A stretch of DNA of 45,970 nt from an uncultured Verrucomicrobiota bacterium (GTDB lineage: Bacteria; Verrucomicrobiota; Verrucomicrobiia; Limisphaerales; UBA1412), in NCBI GenBank assembly GCA_944389455.1, contig CALXMK010000023.1, positions 1 through 45,970 on the forward strand, in the 5' to 3' direction. The notes under the pieces were generated by a model that saw only the letters and a program-made list of their open reading frames with translations, did no database searches and was not told the origin of the DNA. Shown here piece by piece: positions 33,679-43,886 of the stretch. Within the stretch, counting starts at the first letter, position 1. Each line of letters opens with the position of its first letter. A program made the translations under genes and the position numbers.

Positions 33679-36600
33679 ATGAATAAGTCGGTTTCCATTG
33701 TTTTGGCAGGAGTAGCAGGGGTAATGGCTTTTGAAATGAATCTCAAAGCCGATGTACTCATCAATGAAATCATGTATTATCCTAAGAGTGGCAACATTGC
33801 TGAACAATGGTTTGAGATTTATAATCAGGGGAGTGAAACGGTTGATCTCTCTTCATGGAGAGTAAGTGATGGAATTGAATATACATTTCCGACCGGAACG
33901 TTGCTTGAAGCGGGAGCTTACTTAGTGGTGGCAGCCGATCCGACCCAGTTTGCAGCAGTTTATCCTGAAGTGCAAAATGTGATTGGAGGCTGGGGAGGGA
34001 AACTTTCCAAGAAGGGTGAGAGGATTTGCTTGAGCGATGCTCAAGGGAATGAGATTACAGAGGTTTCTTATGCTTCGGAAGGGGATTGGGGTGTAAGGAA
34101 GTTGTTTTATGATCCGCATAGTGGTCTCAGTGGTTGGGATTGGTATGCGCCGCATAATGGAGAGGGATGTTCACTTGAATTGGTGAATCCGCTGCGTCCT
34201 ATTACAATTGGACAAAACTGGGAGGCAAGTGAGAATCCGGGAGGAACACCTGGTGCGGTCAATAGTCGCTTTAGGAGCGGAATGGATCAGGCTCCTCTAA
34301 TAAGTGAACCGACACATTCGCCGGTAATTCCAACAGAGGGCGAACAAGTGAGAGTCAGTGTCCGGATAACGGCTGAACCGGGAAGTTCCCCGTCAGGGGC
34401 TTTATTATGGAGAGTTTCCGCAGAGGAGGAGTTTACTCAGACTTTGTTAAAGGATGATGGAGATCGGGAAAAGAGTGGTGATTTAATTGCGGGAGATGGG
34501 GTTTATACTGCACTTTTACCGGGACAAACCGTCGGAACTGTAACAGAGTTTTATTTTACAGCTTGGATGGAGGAAAATTTGGAAAATGTTCGTCAATATC
34601 CGCAGATTGAAGAGGCGGAAGGACGTTCAGCTAGACTTGTCTATCAGGTCGATGAGGAGGCTTACTCAGGAAATCAGCCGATGTTAAGATTGGTTTTGAG
34701 TCCGCAGGAGTATAATTATTTAAATAATAATTTATGGCCCTCTGTTGTTATTAGTGAAATGATGGCCAATGGAAGTTTGATTTGCCAATCTGCTGGCGGA
34801 GAGATGCCAGAGTGTTTTTATCAATGTGGGTTTCGTAATCGTGGTAAGGGTACAGCTGCTCTTGTTCCTCATAATATCCACTTGGCCATACCTAAGGACC
34901 GTGATTGGGAGGGAAGAACCTCTTTCAATGCCAATACCAAGGATACTCATTGTCAGGTGATTTCCAGCGTTATTTCCCGATTGGCTGGGGTGCCGATGGC
35001 CGAGTCGCGTCCGGTGCAGCTGCGGGTGAATGCAGAGAATCTGGCCAATGCTATTGCGCCGCAATTTGGTTCTTATGCTGGCAATGAGGCAATGAATGGA
35101 GATTTGGCGTCCAGGCAATATCCTTTGGATAGTGATGGAAATCTTTATCGCGGCAAGCGTTTTATTTACTCCTGGGATATGGGGTCAGCGGATCTTTTAT
35201 GGAGAGGAGATCAATGGCAGAGCTATACTAATGCCTATACTAAAGAAAATAATAGTATGGAGAATGATTGGTCTGACTTAATTGGACTTTTGGATGTTCT
35301 GAATAACAGTTCAGATGAAGAGTATACACAGGCAGTGGAGTCAGTAGTCAATGTAGAGGAGTGGATGCGCTATTTTGCAGTTAATACATTACTGGCTAAT
35401 CAGGAGACCTCTTTGGCGACAGGAGTGGGGGATGATTTTGCTATGTATTGTGGAAAGAAGGATCCGCGATTTGAGTTGATTGTCTATGATATGGATTCGG
35501 TCATGGGCTTGGGAGAGAGAACGGAGATTTATGGACAAGGACTGTGGCAGATGTGTTCTTTGCCGACCGTTAAACGGTTTATGGAACATAATTCTTATGC
35601 TCCTCTTTATTTCAGGGCTTTGAAGGAGTTAGGTGAGGGACTTTTTTCCCCAGAGCAGATGAATCCGATTTTAGATAATGTGTTGGGAGATTGGGTCAGT
35701 GCGAGTGCTTTAGAAAACATGAAGCAATTTAATTCCAATCATGTCTCTTATATTTTGTCACTTATTCCTGGGGAATTTGCTCTTACAAACACTTTTAATA
35801 TACAGAATGGATATCCAACTGTTACAGAACCTCAGGTTGCCTTGGGGGGAACTACTGATGCCGCTCAGACTTCGAGAGTGACTGTCAATGGGGTCGAAGC
35901 CGATTATACTGCGTGGCAGGGAAACTGGAAAATAGAACTGAATCTGAATCCTGGGTTGAATTTTTTGGTTTTACGCGCTTATGACTTGGAGGGAGATGAG
36001 ATCCTTTATCAGGAGCAATATCTCTATTATGACAGGGGAGAATATTCTGAATTAAATTTAAAAGCGATTGAGGAGGATATGACTCTTACGGCAGCGGAGG
36101 GTCCTTGGATTATTCGTTCCAGCTTAATGATTACCAATGGAGCGACTCTCTTTATTGAACCGGGAACTTCCGTGATGATGGATGAGAGAGTGTATTTGAG
36201 GATTGCGAAAACATCCCGTATCCATGCGCAGGGGACAGAGTCTAAACCCATTGTTTTATCGGGTGTTCCAGGAAAAGAACGCTGGGGGGGAATTGCTCTG
36301 AATCATACCGGTGTTATCAATGTGGAGGGGCAGCCTGAAAATTATTTCCAGTATGTTCACGGCCGAGATAATGATACTTTCTTTATCAATGCTAATTATG
36401 GTGTTTTTTATCTTGATCATCTGACTTTTGGGACAACGGATCGCCAGTACTTAAACTTGAATTGGTGTTCTTTTATGATGAGTCACTGCCGTTTTCCGGA
36501 GTCTACCGGTGATATTCAGCTGGTACGTGCCGGAGGCGGTACCTTGATGGATGGAAGAGCTATTCTCTACCGGAACTATTTTGGAAAGACTTATGGCCAT

Positions 36601-39600
36601 AATGATCCGGCTGATTTGACGGATGGAAATTGGGAAACAGCGGGTAAGTTCCATATCATCGAAAATGTTTTTATGGGCAGCGGGGATGATCTGCTGGATT
36701 TGGATGGAACGGATGCATGGGTGGAAGGAAATATCCTCATGCATGCTCATCAGAATGATTCCTGGGGAGGAGCTTCCGCTATTAGCGGAGGCCGTGATGA
36801 AGGACGTACTGCCGAGCATTATATTGTGGGAAATCTTTTCTACGATAATGATTATGACATCAAGGCTAAGGATGGTAATTTTCACGTGGCGGTTCATAAT
36901 ACCTTTGTCCGGGTAACGAATGAAGGGGGAGAGGATACGACCTGCGGTTTGCTGGGGTGTTATGATGAAGGTTATCCTGAAGCTCGCGGATTTTATCTGG
37001 AGGATAATATCATTTGTCAGATTAAAGAGTTTTTATGGGGTTATACCAATGCAGTTATTACGTTGAAGGATAACTTGATTGAGGAACCTTGGTGTTCAGA
37101 ATTAAGTTGGTTGAGAGGAGGAGGAAATTCAGCCTCTGCACCGCTTTTTAATTCTCTGCCGGAGCTGTCGGAGACGACTCAATTCCAGACTTGGGAGCAA
37201 GCTCAGGTGATGAAGGAGTGGTTTGCCGTTAGAAATGATTCTCCGGCCATTGGAAGCGGATTTAATGGCCGAGATAAGGGGTTTACGGTTAAACGGGGTG
37301 TTTCTATTTCTGGAGAGCCGGAAGGTGTGACCGGTTCACGAAACGCCGTGCTGTATTTCGGTGCATTGTATACCGATTTCGGGACGGAGGTTCCCGATTT
37401 GCCTCGGGGAGCCGGTTACACAGCTTATCGCTGGCGCTTAAATTGTGATGGGAAATTTGGAGAATGGAGTCAGGAGACACCAATTCAGACTCCGCTGGAA
37501 CTCAATGAGTTGGAGGACGGAGTCTATTTTGTGCAAGTTTCAGGTCTCCGTCATAATGGAATGTGGGATGATGATGAGCGGATGGGGGAGGCAATGTATC
37601 TTGCCTGTTCTAAGACATGGGAAGTCCGTTCGGATCTCCCTGTGGAAGAAGAGATGGAGCCGCTTCAGCTCAGTGAACTTAATTTCGATTTAGGAGAGAT
37701 CGAGATTTGGAATGCGGGTAAGGAGACGATAGATTTGACCGATTGGAGTTTAACTGATTTGACTGATTTACCGGGCAGAGTAACTTTTGCTCAGGGAATT
37801 CTCTTGGAACCTGGAATGTATCTTTCTGTTTCGACAGGAATGGATTTGCCGTTGGATAGGAAGGGTGGAGTAGTTTACTTGATGAAGGATACCCGGGTAA
37901 TTGATTCCGTCTCATGGGGAGCTCAGCCGGAGGGATATTCGCTTTCCCGCATGAATGTAGATTCTTGGATATTGAGTAAGCCCACTCCTGGAGCAATGAA
38001 TTTGGCTGTTGAGACCGGAGAAAGTAGTGAGCTTCGAATCAATGAATGGTTGGCGAGAGAACAATCTGCTGGTGAGGGGAGAGATTTTATAGAGATTTAT
38101 AATCCGGGAACACTGCCTGTTCGTTTGGGCGGAATGTATTTAACTGATGCGGTGAGAAGTCCAGAACGTTTCAGAATTCCTGAGAATATCTTTATCTCTT
38201 CGGGTGGTTATATGGTTTTTGTCGCTTCAGGAAATGAGAATTTAGGGTATAATCATCTTAACTTTAAGCTTAATTCTGATTCCGGGGTAATTGGTTTATA
38301 TGACTCCGAACTGAATTGTATTGATCTGGTAGTTTATCATTCACAGCAGAGTGATGTATCACAAGGGAGAATTCCAGATGGAGATGAGAAAATCGATTTT
38401 TGCTCGATTCCTACACCCGGCGCTCCAAATCCAGCTCCGGATTTTGAGGAAGTGTTTGTGACGGAGACAGAAATGCTTATTTCAATGACAAACCGCTGGG
38501 ATTTTGATCAGAGCGGAACTAATTTAGGAACATCTTGGCGAGAACCGGATTATGATATTACGGGATGGGAGTCGGGTTTGGCTTTATTCTATAATGAATA
38601 CGATCCTCTGCCTGCTCCTAAAAATACCCCGCTGACTTTAGGGCCTACGACGATGTATTTCCGCACCTCCTTTATGGTGAGTGAGGATGAATTCGAATCG
38701 TGGACTGATCCTTCCCAAGGCTGGATTTGCAAGATGAATACGGTTTTGGATGATGGAGTAGTATTTTATCTCAATGGAGTAGAGATCTATCGAGTGAATA
38801 TGCCGGAGGGAAATGTGAATTTCAATACATGGGCTATCAGTCATGAGTCTCGCTTGCAGGGGCCTTTTATTCTTTCTTTGGATGCGCTTATTCCCGGAGA
38901 AAATATTTTGGCAGCAGAACTTCATCAGGATAAACCGAATAGTTCCGATGCAGTTTTTGGAGCGGAGGTTTGGATGGAGCATTCTGTTTTAACTCGCGTT
39001 CCCTTGCAGGATAAGCCTCGTTTAAGTGAGATATTGGTTTCCGCTGTGGATTATCAATTGAAGGGGGCTTCCAGTTGGATTGAGCTTTATAATCCGACGG
39101 AAACGGAGATTTCTCTGGATGGAATGAGTTTGAGTGATGATGTTTCAGAGCCTCGTTTATGGAGTTTCCCTTTAGGAGTGGTTATTCCTCCGGGGGCATA
39201 TTTAGCGGTTCCGTGTTCGGCCAATGAAGAACTTTTTGCGGAAGGGGAGCTTTATATTCCCTTTGAGCTCAATAGCCGCGGTGGTTCTTTACTGCTTTAT
39301 GATGCGGAATCACAGGGAGGTTCTCTGATAGATTCAGTTGCTTATGGTTTCCAGGTGGAAGATTATTCTTTGGCTAGAATGGATTTGACGCAGGATGAAT
39401 GGAGTTTGGCTTCACCGACTCCGGGAGAATCTAATCTTATGGCGGAAATGGGTTCAATCCGAACCGACCCTGTTTTTATCAATGAGTGGATGGCTTCACC
39501 CTCTGCGGGAGCTGATTGGTTTGAGCTCTATTGTGGAGGTAGTTTGCCGATAGCGTTGGGAGGATATTATTTGACGGATGATTTGAATGAACCGAGTAAG

Positions 39601-40281
39601 TTTCGCCTGGCTCCTTATTCTTATTTAGGAGGGAAAAGCCGTTGGATTCAGGTTATGGCCGATGATAAGGTTTCTGCTGATACGGCTCATGTCAATTTCA
39701 AGCTCAGCGGTTCAGGAGAGTTAATTGCTCTCTTTACTCCGTTGGGAGGAGAGGTTGATTTGGTTGAGTTTGGTCTTCAAACTGAAGGTGTTTCTCAAGG
39801 AAGATATCCCGATGGAGCGGAGTTGATTAGTGATTTTGTCTATCCTACTCCAGGAAATAGAAATGCCTTGGAGAGCAGTGAGATGGATAGTGACGGGGAC
39901 GGAATGGATGATGAGTGGGAAGTTCTTTATGGATTTAATCCTCTGGATCCGACTGATGCCGCGTTGGATAGTGACGGAGATGGAATCTCTAATTTGGATG
40001 AGTATTGGGCTGGGACAGATCCGCTTAATCCAGATGATTTTCTGAAGATTTTGAAGGTAGAATTAGTGCCGGCTGCAGAGGAAGGAGGAAATCCCGAATT
40101 ATCTTTGACACTTTCTCTTCGTAAAGGACGTTCCTATGGATTGGAAGTTTGTAAGGAAGGAGAGTGGAGTCTCTGCAGAGAGCTCAGTACGGGGACAGAA
40201 GAGGGGGAAGTGACTATCACTGAGCCTGTTTCTTTTGAGAAGAAAACTCTCTATCGGATTAAAGCAATGAAGGTTAATTAA
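33679..40281 (+). CDS. Giant secreted protein: lamin-tail, CotH kinase-like, beta-helix and calcium-binding modules
   Basis: A 2200-residue protein with a signal peptide (about 1-25). Domains in order: a lamin-tail domain (about 26-170, starting VLINEIMYYP); a spacer beta domain (about 210-325); a CotH kinase-like domain (about 334-680) with FRNRGKGT and the acidic YDMDSV (Asp604, Asp606); a short beta domain; a right-handed beta-helix with GSGDDLLDLDG (about 795-1150); two lamin-tail domains (about 1328-1440 and 1450-1590); a beta-sandwich with DDGVVFYLNGVEIYR (about 1594-1775); and two more lamin-tail domains (about 1780-1920 and 1931-2060). A calcium-type segment of DSDGDG repeats (about 2068-2120) and a C-terminal beta domain ending in YRI close it. 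CotH domains phosphorylate secreted proteins in Bacillus. A surface or matrix role is inferred; the substrate is unknown. Confidence 0.92.
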   Translation: MNKSVSIVLAGVAGVMAFEMNLKADVLINEIMYYPKSGNIAEQWFEIYNQGSETVDLSSWRVSDGIEYTFPTGTLLEAGAYLVVAADPTQFAAVYPEVQNVIGGWGGKLSKKGERICLSDAQGNEITEVSYASEGDWGVRKLFYDPHSGLSGWDWYAPHNGEGCSLELVNPLRPITIGQNWEASENPGGTPGAVNSRFRSGMDQAPLISEPTHSPVIPTEGEQVRVSVRITAEPGSSPSGALLWRVSAEEEFTQTLLKDDGDREKSGDLIAGDGVYTALLPGQTVGTVTEFYFTAWMEENLENVRQYPQIEEAEGRSARLVYQVDEEAYSGNQPMLRLVLSPQEYNYLNNNLWPSVVISEMMANGSLICQSAGGEMPECFYQCGFRNRGKGTAALVPHNIHLAIPKDRDWEGRTSFNANTKDTHCQVISSVISRLAGVPMAESRPVQLRVNAENLANAIAPQFGSYAGNEAMNGDLASRQYPLDSDGNLYRGKRFIYSWDMGSADLLWRGDQWQSYTNAYTKENNSMENDWSDLIGLLDVLNNSSDEEYTQAVESVVNVEEWMRYFAVNTLLANQETSLATGVGDDFAMYCGKKDPRFELIVYDMDSVMGLGERTEIYGQGLWQMCSLPTVKRFMEHNSYAPLYFRALKELGEGLFSPEQMNPILDNVLGDWVSASALENMKQFNSNHVSYILSLIPGEFALTNTFNIQNGYPTVTEPQVALGGTTDAAQTSRVTVNGVEADYTAWQGNWKIELNLNPGLNFLVLRAYDLEGDEILYQEQYLYYDRGEYSELNLKAIEEDMTLTAAEGPWIIRSSLMITNGATLFIEPGTSVMMDERVYLRIAKTSRIHAQGTESKPIVLSGVPGKERWGGIALNHTGVINVEGQPENYFQYVHGRDNDTFFINANYGVFYLDHLTFGTTDRQYLNLNWCSFMMSHCRFPESTGDIQLVRAGGGTLMDGRAILYRNYFGKTYGHNDPADLTDGNWETAGKFHIIENVFMGSGDDLLDLDGTDAWVEGNILMHAHQNDSWGGASAISGGRDEGRTAEHYIVGNLFYDNDYDIKAKDGNFHVAVHNTFVRVTNEGGEDTTCGLLGCYDEGYPEARGFYLEDNIICQIKEFLWGYTNAVITLKDNLIEEPWCSELSWLRGGGNSASAPLFNSLPELSETTQFQTWEQAQVMKEWFAVRNDSPAIGSGFNGRDKGFTVKRGVSISGEPEGVTGSRNAVLYFGALYTDFGTEVPDLPRGAGYTAYRWRLNCDGKFGEWSQETPIQTPLELNELEDGVYFVQVSGLRHNGMWDDDERMGEAMYLACSKTWEVRSDLPVEEEMEPLQLSELNFDLGEIEIWNAGKETIDLTDWSLTDLTDLPGRVTFAQGILLEPGMYLSVSTGMDLPLDRKGGVVYLMKDTRVIDSVSWGAQPEGYSLSRMNVDSWILSKPTPGAMNLAVETGESSELRINEWLAREQSAGEGRDFIEIYNPGTLPVRLGGMYLTDAVRSPERFRIPENIFISSGGYMVFVASGNENLGYNHLNFKLNSDSGVIGLYDSELNCIDLVVYHSQQSDVSQGRIPDGDEKIDFCSIPTPGAPNPAPDFEEVFVTETEMLISMTNRWDFDQSGTNLGTSWREPDYDITGWESGLALFYNEYDPLPAPKNTPLTLGPTTMYFRTSFMVSEDEFESWTDPSQGWICKMNTVLDDGVVFYLNGVEIYRVNMPEGNVNFNTWAISHESRLQGPFILSLDALIPGENILAAELHQDKPNSSDAVFGAEVWMEHSVLTRVPLQDKPRLSEILVSAVDYQLKGASSWIELYNPTETEISLDGMSLSDDVSEPRLWSFPLGVVIPPGAYLAVPCSANEELFAEGELYIPFELNSRGGSLLLYDAESQGGSLIDSVAYGFQVEDYSLARMDLTQDEWSLASPTPGESNLMAEMGSIRTDPVFINEWMASPSAGADWFELYCGGSLPIALGGYYLTDDLNEPSKFRLAPYSYLGGKSRWIQVMADDKVSADTAHVNFKLSGSGELIALFTPLGGEVDLVEFGLQTEGVSQGRYPDGAELISDFVYPTPGNRNALESSEMDSDGDGMDDEWEVLYGFNPLDPTDAALDSDGDGISNLDEYWAGTDPLNPDDFLKILKVELVPAAEEGGNPELSLTLSLRKGRSYGLEVCKEGEWSLCRELSTGTEEGEVTITEPVSFEKKTLYRIKAMKVN

Positions 40282-40333
40282 ATTACGGTTGTAAGTGAAT
40301 ATAAATCATTTACCGAAATTCAAAACAGACGGG

Positions 40334-43300
40334 ATGAAGATGTCGTCTCTCAAATCGATATTATTTGCTGCTCTTTGTTCATTTATTGCAATTGGGGGGG
40401 GAGGAGCGCAGAGCTATGCCGGAGAAGAAAAGAGTTTTATAGGGCCTAAACCGGTGATTACGGAATTTATGGCTTCGAATAAGGGAGTTCTGAATGATGA
40501 GGACGGAGATTTTCCCGATTGGATTGAAGTTGCTAATCTTGGGGATGAGAGCCTTAATCTTTCTGGATGGAGTGTGACAGATGATATGTTGGAACCATCT
40601 AAATGGGTTTTTCCGGAGGAAATCCTTGAACCGGGGGAGTATTTAATTGTTTTTGCTTCTGATAAAGATCGTGCTTTTGCCGGGGAAGAATTGCATACAA
40701 ATTTTAAGATTTCTGCCCAAGAAGGGTATTTGGGACTCTATTCTCCTACAGGAGAAGTTGTTTCTGAGTATGTGCTTTATCCTTCCCAATATCGAGATGT
40801 TTCTTATGGATTAGATGAAGGAGGAACGAATTTCCTTTGGTTTGAGGAACCTACGCCGGGGAAAAGGAATGGGAAAGGATTTGCGGAGGTTTCTCCCGAA
40901 GTAAATTTTTCTCATAATCCCGGAGTTAGTTTTGAGGCGTTCGAGTTGGAGCTTACGACTTCAGATCCGGATGCTGTTATTCGTTATTCTCTTGACGGTT
41001 TTGTCCCTACTGAGACTTCGCCCGTTTATACCGAGCCGATTCTTTTAAACAAAAGTTCAATTGTAAAAGCGGTTTGTTTTTCTGATGGTAAATTGCAAGG
41101 ACCTCCAGCGGTAGGTGTTTTTATTATTGCTCAGCCGCAGCTTAAAGAGGTAACTTCCGATTTACCGCTTATTATTATTGATCATTTGCAGAAAGGGGAA
41201 CCGGGGATGTTTAGCCAAACCAAAGCTTGTATGGCTGTATTTGAGCCTGTGGATGGGATCACCTCATTTACTAATTCTCCGGTGTTGATGAAGACTATTC
41301 AGATTCGGAAGAGAGGTAATTCTTCCGCATTGTTCAATAAATATGGCTTAGCGGTTGAGTTGGAAGATCCTTGGTGGGAGGATGAGGATCAGGTTTTACT
41401 TGGAATGCCGGCGGAGTCGGACTGGGTTTTTTATGGTCCTACTATGTATGATACATCCATGATTCGTAATCAATTCATGTATTCGCTCAGTAATCAGATT
41501 GGCCGGTATGCGGCTCGATTCCGTGAGTGTGAACTTTATTTCAATCAATCCAATATGGAGGTAGAATCTGAAGATTATTTTGGAATCTATGTTGTGATAG
41601 AAAAACCCAAGTTGGGAGAGGGAAGGATCAATTATGAAAAAGCGGTTAATGGGGAGAGTGAAGAGCCTGGAATCAGTGGCAGTTATCTCATGAGGTTGGA
41701 TTTGTGGCAGTTAGGGGGATTTGAGGCTGCCGGTACAACAATCATTCGTGAGTCTCCTGATAATGCGGAGATGCAGAGACCTTCACGAGCGGCTCAGAAG
41801 GAGTATCAGCTCAATTATATGAATGAATTTTATGCTGCTTTGAGAGGAGAACTTCCAGGAAGGGATTATAACGATTATCTGGATGTTCCTGCGGCTATTG
41901 ATCATAATTTATTGAATGCCTTCGCTTTCAATATGGATGCACTTCGCTCCAGTACTTATTTCACCAAGGTGAAAGGGGGAAAATTAGTTTATGGACCTAT
42001 TTGGGATTTTGACCGTTCGCTGGGTTCTGGGGATGGACATGATTCCGATCCTTACGCGTGGAATCATCCTCGGCGAACAGATTATTTTAATTATGGGTGG
42101 TGGTATTATCTGTTTAGAGATATTGACTTTTTTCAGCAGTATATCGACCGTTGGCAGGAATTAAGAGAAGGGGCTTTCAGCGGAAGGAATTTAACTAATA
42201 CCGTTAATCAGTTGGCGGATGTGCTCAGAGAAGCGGAGCGGCGTGATTTTGAACGTTGGGGTGCGAGCAATACCGGGCGGGGTAATGGTTTTCAAGAGAC
42301 GATAGATCATATGCTCCTTTGGATAAGTCATAGATTGAAATTTATCGATTCGCAATTTGTTGCTGCACCGGAACTCGTTTTGCAAGAGGATATTATTTAT
42401 CCTCATGTAAAAGAAGGCGCTCTGGTTTATTATACTCTGGACGGAAGTGATCCCAGATTGCCGGGTGGAGAAATTTCTCCGCAGGCACTTCTTTGTACTA
42501 ATTCCATCAAGCTTAGCGGAAGCCAATATCTGGTTTTGCGTACTTATGATCAGACTCACGATCCACTCTGCGGGGATACTAATGCTCCTCCGCTGAAGAG
42601 CTTTTGGAGTGGTCCAGTGGAGTATGTTTTTGGACCGGAGAAGCTGGCTCCTTTGGCGATTACCGAGTTGATGTATTCTCCGGCCTTGAGTGATGAAGAG
42701 TTGGCGGCAGGTGAGGAATATGATGACTATGCTTGGTTGGAGATAAGTAATGTAGGGGAACGTCCCGTTAATATGGATGGGATAAGGATTACAGGGGGAA
42801 TTGAATATACATTTCCTAAATTTGTTTTGTTGAGCGGTCAGAGTATTGTTGTGGCCAAAAAACCATCCTGTTTTATATGGCGTTATGGAGAGATATCTTC
42901 TTGCATGAAAGATGGATATAGTGGAAATCTTTCACGTAAAGGGGAGATCCTTTGTTTGGAAGATCCTAATGGGATTGAATTGCAAAGAATAATTTATTCC
43001 AATCAATGGTATTCCCAGACAGATCGCGGCGGCTATTCTTTGCAAGTTCTTGATCCGGAAGTGGAAGATCCTTTGCTCAGTTCAGCATCTAATTGGCTGC
43101 CTTCTTCTGCCTTAGGTGGAACTCCCGGAGTTTGGGAAGGGGTGCCTTCTCTTTCTATTCTTCCCGATTCTTTGATATTAAGTGAAGGAAAAGTTTCTTT
43201 TACGGTGGAACGCTCGAGGAATTTTAATTTTCAAGTAGAACAGTCCTCCGATTTGGTAAATTGGACTATCTCTGAAGCGGTTATTCGGGATGATCAGGTT

Positions 43301-43354
43301 GAAATACCTGTTTCAGGGAATCCTGATTGTTATTACCGTCTTAGGATTCCATAA
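40334..43354 (+). CDS. Secreted lamin-tail/CotH kinase-like protein
   Basis: About 1006 residues from the ATG at 40334, which begins a good signal peptide (MKMSSLKSILFAALC, Ala-rich cleavage near residue 29); the frame extends to a GTG at 40295. Modules: a lamin-tail domain (about 39-180, PVITEFMASN), a chitobiase-C-terminal-like beta domain (about 195-270, IRYSLDG), a CotH kinase-like domain (about 280-690) with QIRKRGNSS, EVESEDYFGIYVVIEK and WDFDRS (Asp558, Asp560), a second chitobiase-like domain with YYTLDGSDP, a second lamin-tail domain (about 790-930) and a C-terminal domain ending in YYRLRIP. CotH catalytic residues appear intact. It follows the giant gene by about 50 bases, so the two are likely one transcript. 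Confidence 0.92.
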   Translation: MKMSSLKSILFAALCSFIAIGGGGAQSYAGEEKSFIGPKPVITEFMASNKGVLNDEDGDFPDWIEVANLGDESLNLSGWSVTDDMLEPSKWVFPEEILEPGEYLIVFASDKDRAFAGEELHTNFKISAQEGYLGLYSPTGEVVSEYVLYPSQYRDVSYGLDEGGTNFLWFEEPTPGKRNGKGFAEVSPEVNFSHNPGVSFEAFELELTTSDPDAVIRYSLDGFVPTETSPVYTEPILLNKSSIVKAVCFSDGKLQGPPAVGVFIIAQPQLKEVTSDLPLIIIDHLQKGEPGMFSQTKACMAVFEPVDGITSFTNSPVLMKTIQIRKRGNSSALFNKYGLAVELEDPWWEDEDQVLLGMPAESDWVFYGPTMYDTSMIRNQFMYSLSNQIGRYAARFRECELYFNQSNMEVESEDYFGIYVVIEKPKLGEGRINYEKAVNGESEEPGISGSYLMRLDLWQLGGFEAAGTTIIRESPDNAEMQRPSRAAQKEYQLNYMNEFYAALRGELPGRDYNDYLDVPAAIDHNLLNAFAFNMDALRSSTYFTKVKGGKLVYGPIWDFDRSLGSGDGHDSDPYAWNHPRRTDYFNYGWWYYLFRDIDFFQQYIDRWQELREGAFSGRNLTNTVNQLADVLREAERRDFERWGASNTGRGNGFQETIDHMLLWISHRLKFIDSQFVAAPELVLQEDIIYPHVKEGALVYYTLDGSDPRLPGGEISPQALLCTNSIKLSGSQYLVLRTYDQTHDPLCGDTNAPPLKSFWSGPVEYVFGPEKLAPLAITELMYSPALSDEELAAGEEYDDYAWLEISNVGERPVNMDGIRITGGIEYTFPKFVLLSGQSIVVAKKPSCFIWRYGEISSCMKDGYSGNLSRKGEILCLEDPNGIELQRIIYSNQWYSQTDRGGYSLQVLDPEVEDPLLSSASNWLPSSALGGTPGVWEGVPSLSILPDSLILSEGKVSFTVERSRNFNFQVEQSSDLVNWTISEAVIRDDQVEIPVSGNPDCYYRLRIP

Positions 43355-43356
43355 GA

Positions 43357-43390
43357 AAAGGGCTTTGCCCCGTTTAGGACAAAACCCTTT
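43357..43390. terminator. Shared terminator between convergent CotH and Hsp20 genes
   Basis: AAAGGG (43357-43362) pairs with CCCTTT (43385-43390) around a long loop that itself contains GGGC/GCCC. With A- and T-rich flanks on both sides it can end transcripts from both strands. Confidence 0.55.
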
Positions 43391-43417
43391 GAGTGTTTCA
43401 GATAGGAGCTAATGCGA

Positions 43418-43834
43418 TTAAGCGCAAGTGACTTCTATTTTCTTCGGTTTAGCCGTTTGAGCTTTAGGCAGAGTCAATTTTAGAACACCAGCGTTCATAT
43501 TGGCTTTAATATTCTCTGCATCAATCTCGTTATTCAGCTCAAAGGCCCTCTTGTAATCGCAGGGAGCGCTTTCACAATGGATCAGAGACCATGTCTCAGG
43601 AACTTTTTTCACTGTGCCGCTGATAGTCAGAACGTTATTTTCGATCTGGATATCTACATTCTGGGCGGAGACCCCTGGCATATCCAGTTCGATGATGATA
43701 TCATCTCCATTCTGATAGATATCTGCACGAGGCACGCGTACATATTTTTCTTCATTCATTTCAGAGTTGCAGGCAGATTGAGGTTCCTGATTTGCATTGA
43801 CCTTTACATTTGTTTCAAAATTATTGTTATTCAT
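43418..43834 (-). CDS. Small heat shock protein (Hsp20/alpha-crystallin), downstream of pair
   Basis: A 138-residue ATP-independent holdase. The alpha-crystallin domain spans about 33-125, starting at VPRADIY and including ELDMPGVSAQNVDIQIENN, ISGTVKK and the conserved NAGVLKLTLPK near residue 113. The N-terminal arm is short (about 32 residues), rich in Asn and Gln. Its ATG has GAGAG about 6 nt upstream. It lies 52 bases downstream of the second Hsp20 gene on the same strand, so both probably share the leader hairpin. The CotH gene converges on it. Confidence 0.95.
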   Translation of the reverse strand: MNNNNFETNVKVNANQEPQSACNSEMNEEKYVRVPRADIYQNGDDIIIELDMPGVSAQNVDIQIENNVLTISGTVKKVPETWSLIHCESAPCDYKRAFELNNEIDAENIKANMNAGVLKLTLPKAQTAKPKKIEVTCA

Positions 43835-43886
43835 TGAGTTCTCTCTTTCTTTTTATTTAACTGTTATTAATATTCAGATCTGTTGA

